DNA of 64,000 nt from the NCBI RefSeq assembly GCF_046506625.1, contig NZ_JBKFFP010000002.1:310001-374000 (forward strand), in the 5' to 3' direction. Origin of the DNA: Zhengella sedimenti (GTDB taxonomy: Bacteria > Pseudomonadota > Alphaproteobacteria > Rhizobiales > Rhizobiaceae). Positions 59,861 through 64,000 of the stretch are shown piece after piece. Positions within the stretch are counted from its first letter, which is position 1. Each line of letters begins with the position of its first letter. The translations under genes were made by a program, and so were the position numbers. Under the pieces are notes generated by a model. That model had not been told where the DNA came from and made no database searches. It saw only the letters and a program-made list of their open reading frames with translations.

Positions 59861-62494
59861 ATGCGCACCGACACAGGACAGGTCTTCAAGCTATCCGATT
59901 ACAGGCCGACGGATTACCTCATCCCGCAGACCCGGATGACCTTCCGCCTGGAGGACGGCAACGTGACCTGCCGCACCGTGCTGAGCGTGGAACGGCGCGA
60001 CGGCGCGGCCGAAGGCGCGCCGCTGGTGCTTGACGGCGACGGGCTGGATCTCGTCTCGCTGAAGCTGGACGGCCGGTTGCTGAACGACGGGTACACGGCG
60101 CAGCCCGACAGCCTGACCCTTGCCAATCCCCCTGCCCGGTTCGAACTGGAAATCGTCACGCGGCTGGACCCGGACGCCAACAAGGCGCTGTCCGGCCTCT
60201 ACCGCTCGTCAGGCACCTATTGCACGCAGTGCGAGGCGGAGGGCTTCCGGCGCATCACCTATTTCCTCGACCGGCCGGACGTGCTCTCGGTCTATTCGGT
60301 GCGAATCGAGGCGCCGGCGGCGGGCCACCCGGTTCTGCTTTCCAATGGAAATCCCGGTGCGGCGGGCGATCTGGGCGGCGGCTGGCACTTTGCCGAATGG
60401 CACGATCCCTTCCCCAAGCCGTCCTATCTCTTCGCGCTTGTGGCTGGCGACCTGGAACGCGTCAGCGACACGTTCACAACGATGAGCGGCCGCATCGTCG
60501 ATCTCGGCATCTATGTCGAGCACGGCAAGGGCGCGCGCGCCGCCTATGCCATGGACGCGCTGAAGCGCTCCATGCGCTGGGACGAGGAGGCGTTCGGCCG
60601 CGAATACGATCTCGACGTGTTCAACATCGTCGCCGTGTCCGACTTCAACATGGGCGCCATGGAGAACAAGGGCCTCAACATCTTCAACGACAAGTACGTG
60701 CTTGCCGACGCCGAAACGGCGACGGACGCGGACTTCGCCAATATCGAGGCGATCATCGCGCACGAGTATTTCCACAATTGGACAGGCAACAGAATCACTT
60801 GCCGCGACTGGTTCCAGCTCTGCCTCAAGGAAGGACTGACGGTCTATCGCGACCATGAATTCTCCGCCGACATGCGCTCGCGCGGCGTCAAGCGCATTGC
60901 CGAGGTGCGGCTTCTGAAATCGCACCAGTTCCCGGAGGATGCCGGACCGCTTGCCCATCCGGTGCGCCCGCGCGCCTACCGGGAGATCAACAACTTCTAC
61001 ACCGCGACCGTCTACGAGAAGGGCTCGGAAGTGGTGCGCATGATCCGCACCATCTTGGGAGCCGAAGCGTTCCGGGCCGGCATGGACCTCTATTTCGAGC
61101 GCCATGACGGCGACGCCGCGACCATCGAGGATTTCCTCGCCTGTTTCGAGGAGGCGTCGGGACGCGACCTGAAGCAGTTCGCGCTGTGGTACCATCAGGC
61201 GGGCACGCCGCATCTCTCCATCAAGGCCAGCCATGACGCCCGGGCCGGGGAATTCGTGCTCGACATCGAGCAATCCGTCCCGGCGACGCCGGGCGAGAAC
61301 CGCAAGAAGCCGATGCACATTCCGCTGGCCTTCGGGCTTGTCGGGCCGGACGGCGGCGACATGACGCCCACCGCCATCGACGGCGCGGAGGTGCGCGACG
61401 GTGTCATTCACCTGAAGAAGCGCAAGCACACGATCCGCCTTTCCGGCATCACGGAGCGTCCGGTCCCGTCCCTGCTGCGCGGTTTCTCGGCGCCGGTCAC
61501 CATGGCCCTGGAACAGAACGAGGAGGATCGCATCTTCCTCGCCAGCCATGACAGCGACGAATTTTCCCGCTGGCAGGCGCTGGACCGGCTGTTCAGCGAC
61601 GAGCTGATCCGGCTGACGCGCCTGGCGCGCGGCGGAAAGGCGATGAGGGCGGACGCGCGGCTGGTGAAGCTTGCCGGCGCGGTCGCCGGCAACGATACGC
61701 TGGAGCCGGCCTACCGGTCGCTGGCGCTCACCCTGCCCGGCGAGGCCGACATCGCCCGCGAACTCGGCCAGGACGTGGACCCGGACGCCATCCACGCCGC
61801 GCGGCGCGTGCTCAGCGATGCGATCGCGCTCGGCAATGGCGACCTGTTCCGCCACCTCTACGACGGCTTGGAGAACGAGGGTCCGTTCTCTCCCGACGCG
61901 GCGCAGGCCGGACGGCGCGCGTTGCGCCTGACGCTGCTCGGCTTCCTGACGGATGCCGACGACACCGCGCTCGCCAAGGCGCATTTCGACACCGCCACCA
62001 ACATGACCGACATGGCCGGCGCATTGACGGTGCTGACCCAGAGGGCGGGTGGAACGGACGCGGCGATTTCGGCGCTCGATGCCTTCGAGACGCGGTTTGG
62101 CGACGATCACCTCGTGCTCGACAAGTGGTTCTCCATCCAGGCGATGATGCCGGGCGACGGGGCCCTGGACCGGGTTCGCGGGCTGATGGACCACCGGCGC
62201 TTCTCGCTGTCCAATCCCAACCGCGTGCGGGCCCTTTTCGGCACCTTCGTCACCGCCAACCAGACCGGCTTCCACCGTCGCGACGGAGCGGGCTATGCCT
62301 TCTTCGCCGACACGGTGCTGGCCATCGGCCAGATGAACCCGCAGGTCGCCGCACGGCTCGCCACGGCGCTCAGGTCATGGCGTTCGCTGGAGCCGCAGCG
62401 GCGGGAAAAGGCGCGCGAGGCGCTGGTCCGGATGGCGGGCGAACCCGGTCTTTCGACCGACCTCAAGGACATCCTGGACCGCACGCTCGCGTAA
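59861..62494 (+). CDS. pepN: Aminopeptidase N
   Basis: This zinc metallo-aminopeptidase removes N-terminal residues from peptides in the cytoplasm. The 877-residue M1 protein has the exopeptidase motif GAMEN (in FNMGAMENKGLNIFND) and HEYFHNWTGNRITCRDW, with zinc ligands His301, His305 and Glu324 (LKEGLTVYRD). Length agrees with the E. coli PepN type (870). The start follows after a divergent leader shared with the CoxL-like gene. Confidence 0.95.
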   Translation: MRTDTGQVFKLSDYRPTDYLIPQTRMTFRLEDGNVTCRTVLSVERRDGAAEGAPLVLDGDGLDLVSLKLDGRLLNDGYTAQPDSLTLANPPARFELEIVTRLDPDANKALSGLYRSSGTYCTQCEAEGFRRITYFLDRPDVLSVYSVRIEAPAAGHPVLLSNGNPGAAGDLGGGWHFAEWHDPFPKPSYLFALVAGDLERVSDTFTTMSGRIVDLGIYVEHGKGARAAYAMDALKRSMRWDEEAFGREYDLDVFNIVAVSDFNMGAMENKGLNIFNDKYVLADAETATDADFANIEAIIAHEYFHNWTGNRITCRDWFQLCLKEGLTVYRDHEFSADMRSRGVKRIAEVRLLKSHQFPEDAGPLAHPVRPRAYREINNFYTATVYEKGSEVVRMIRTILGAEAFRAGMDLYFERHDGDAATIEDFLACFEEASGRDLKQFALWYHQAGTPHLSIKASHDARAGEFVLDIEQSVPATPGENRKKPMHIPLAFGLVGPDGGDMTPTAIDGAEVRDGVIHLKKRKHTIRLSGITERPVPSLLRGFSAPVTMALEQNEEDRIFLASHDSDEFSRWQALDRLFSDELIRLTRLARGGKAMRADARLVKLAGAVAGNDTLEPAYRSLALTLPGEADIARELGQDVDPDAIHAARRVLSDAIALGNGDLFRHLYDGLENEGPFSPDAAQAGRRALRLTLLGFLTDADDTALAKAHFDTATNMTDMAGALTVLTQRAGGTDAAISALDAFETRFGDDHLVLDKWFSIQAMMPGDGALDRVRGLMDHRRFSLSNPNRVRALFGTFVTANQTGFHRRDGAGYAFFADTVLAIGQMNPQVAARLATALRSWRSLEPQRREKAREALVRMAGEPGLSTDLKDILDRTLA

Positions 62495-62555
62495 GCCTCC
62501 GGCCCGTGGTTTCAACCCGTTCAGACTTTTTTAAGCGCCGGGTACTGGACAAGCC

Positions 62556-62606
62556 GAATCACCAGTGATTCCTTATTGGCGATTCGGTTGTGCGGCGTAC
62601 CGAATC
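62556..62606. promoter_or_regulatory. Cluster of four GANTC (CcrM) methylation sites
   Basis: GAATC at 62556, GATTC at 62567, GATTC at 62581 and GAATC at 62602, all in the 147-base leader of the sensor kinase gene. The first two form the inverted repeat GAATCACCAGTGATTC, and CCGAATC (62554) pairs with GATTCGG (62581). CcrM methylates GANTC in a cell-cycle dependent way in most alphaproteobacteria. Confidence 0.6.
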
Positions 62607-62641
62607 GATGAGCGGCCAAAAAAGAGACGGGGAGGCCAGAC

Positions 62642-64000
62642 ATGGCCAAGGCGGACGCGTTCGGCGCGACCGGACGGGAGACCTTTTATCGCGGCGGGGC
62701 CAGGCGCGGGCGGGCGGCCACGCTGACCGGTGCCGCGCAGATGCTCGCCAAGCCGGCCTATCGCCGCCTGATTGCCTCAGAGCCGGTGTTGCGGCGTTCC
62801 GTTCCCGTCCTCATCGTGATCTTTCTCGTGATGGTCGCCGGCGTGCGCCTCATCGACGTGCTCGACCAGCGCGAGGAAACCGCACAGACCGCCCGGGTGA
62901 TGCTGCAGATGAGTGCCGGAAAGCTGGCGAGCCAACTCGCCCAACTGGAGGACCAGGCGCCGGTATCGCAGGTCCTTGCGGCCATCGAGGACGTCAACGC
63001 GCTCGGCGCACTGGACAACCGCTCGGCGCTCATCGTCACCGACAATTCGCTGACTGTCATCGCCGCCGTGGGCACCAACCAGCCGCTGGTCGGCCGAAGC
63101 CTCGATTCGGTTCTTTCCGGCGGGCAGCCGCTGGTCCTGTTCGGCGAGAAGGCCGGGGTGATGACGGTCGACATGGGTGGCCGCCGTCAACTGGCTGCCA
63201 TGTCGTTTGCACCGGGCCGCAGCCATGGTGCGCTGGCCATCGTTCCCGAAGCGCTTGTCTTTTCGGACTGGAAGCAGACGGTTTCGCTCAACGTGACGCT
63301 GTTCGTGACCACGGCCATCGTGCTCATCGTCATTCTCTATGCCTATTTCGGCCAGGCGGCCCGCGCGCGCGCCGCCGACGCCATTTACGCCAAGGCCCAT
63401 GATCATGTCGACATGGCCTTGATGCGCGGGCGCTGCGGATTGTGGGACTGGGACATGTCGCGCGGCTGCATGTACTGGTCGCGGTCCATGTACGACATGC
63501 TGGGCTACGCACCCAGCGAGGGCATGCTCTCCTTCGGCGAGGTTTCGCGCATCATCCATGCCGACGACGGCGACCTGTTCGAGATCGCCACCCGAATCGC
63601 CGGGCGCGAGATCGACCAGATCGACCAGGTGTTCCGGATGCGCCATGCCGACGGCCACTGGGTTTGGATGCGCGCGCGCGCCAAGGTCGTGGACCCGGAA
63701 GCGCCGGAAGCCCACCTGATCGGCATCGCGGTGGACGTCACCGAGCAGCACCGGCTGGCGCGGGCTTCGGAAGAGGCCGACATGCGGCTGCGCACGGCCA
63801 TCGAGAACGTGCCGGAATCCTTCGTGCTGTGGGATGCGAACGACCGCCTCGTGCTGTGCAATTCCAAGTATCTGGAACAGATGGGCCTGACAGCCTCCGA
63901 TGTTCAGCCCGGCACCCATCGCGACGACGTGGAGGCGCAGATGGCGCCTTTCGCGGTCCAGAAGCGCATGGCCAGCGGCCATGGCGGGGCGACATGGGAG
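62642..64000 (+). CDS. PAS-domain sensor histidine kinase (partial)
   Basis: The gene continues past the right edge; 453 residues are seen without a stop. There are two membrane helices, at about 53-70 (VPVLIVIFLVMVAGVRLI) and 217-238, with a periplasmic domain between. A first PAS domain is at about 255-365 (GLWDWDMSRGCMYWSRSMYD, IIHADDGD, RMRHADGHWVWMRARAK) and a second starts near 378 (IENVPESFVLWDANDRLVLC). The kinase core lies outside. In rhizobia a PleC/PdhS-like cell-cycle kinase often follows pepN; that identity is likely but unproven. A GGGGAGG site precedes the ATG. Confidence 0.75.
   Translation, partial: MAKADAFGATGRETFYRGGARRGRAATLTGAAQMLAKPAYRRLIASEPVLRRSVPVLIVIFLVMVAGVRLIDVLDQREETAQTARVMLQMSAGKLASQLAQLEDQAPVSQVLAAIEDVNALGALDNRSALIVTDNSLTVIAAVGTNQPLVGRSLDSVLSGGQPLVLFGEKAGVMTVDMGGRRQLAAMSFAPGRSHGALAIVPEALVFSDWKQTVSLNVTLFVTTAIVLIVILYAYFGQAARARAADAIYAKAHDHVDMALMRGRCGLWDWDMSRGCMYWSRSMYDMLGYAPSEGMLSFGEVSRIIHADDGDLFEIATRIAGREIDQIDQVFRMRHADGHWVWMRARAKVVDPEAPEAHLIGIAVDVTEQHRLARASEEADMRLRTAIENVPESFVLWDANDRLVLCNSKYLEQMGLTASDVQPGTHRDDVEAQMAPFAVQKRMASGHGGATWE

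Noticed and set aside
60209..62275. 688-codon minus-strand open frame
   Set aside because: Antisense to pepN with the full zinc site; shadow composition.

Overview
The window reads as chromosomal DNA of a high-G+C alphaproteobacterium of the order Hyphomicrobiales (Rhizobiales). The evidence is three porins of the Brucella Omp2 / rhizobial type, the gene order rpoZ-rsh-pyrE-DUF2062-acpS-lepB-rnc-era-recO, and many rhizobial-type small families. I cannot name the genus from sequence alone. Coding density is high except around the porin genes.

Layout. (1) 1-7.2 kb: a RimK-like ATP-grasp ligase (cut by the left edge) overlapping a GNAT/C39-peptidase fusion, then an MscS channel, an MFS transporter and a large DUF2339 membrane protein. 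(2) 7.2-15.3 kb: a long minus-strand housekeeping cluster, thioesterase, recO, era, rnc, lepB, acpS, DUF2062, pyrE, rsh and rpoZ. A 56-bp palindromic tandem array lies inside a duplicated recO start. (3) 15.6-25.3 kb: NYN nuclease plus UdgB-type glycosylase, sulfide:quinone reductase plus rhodanese, smpB, dapA, lytic transglycosylase, a hydrolase, and a membrane module (BON protein, 31-residue protein, double-HhH protein).

(4) 25.4-34.4 kb is the variable region. It has porin 1, a tyrosine recombinase, porin 2, a 50-bp repeat cluster, a lower-G+C darT-darG toxin-antitoxin pair, a decayed HTH gene with two Trp-to-stop changes, tRNA-Ser(GCU) and porin 3. It looks like a tRNA-associated island that has settled between two divergent porins. 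(5) 34.4-43.9 kb: an aminotransferase, a PfkB kinase and a leucine-catabolism operon (TetR regulator, isovaleryl-CoA dehydrogenase, methyltransferase, methylcrotonyl-CoA carboxylase beta, macrodomain hydrolase, carboxylase alpha).

(6) 44-64 kb: AMP nucleosidase, ETF-ubiquinone oxidoreductase (which takes the electrons released by acyl-CoA dehydrogenases such as isovaleryl-CoA dehydrogenase), a family-4 uracil-DNA glycosylase, transporters, an orphan CoxL-like molybdenum subunit, aminopeptidase N and, running off the right edge, a PAS sensor kinase. The leader of that kinase gene holds four GANTC (CcrM) sites within 51 bp.

The best candidates for unusual biology are: darTG in the tRNA-Ser island, the repeat array fused in frame to recO, the RimK/GNAT-C39 pair, the macrodomain inside the leucine operon, and the GANTC cluster before the kinase.
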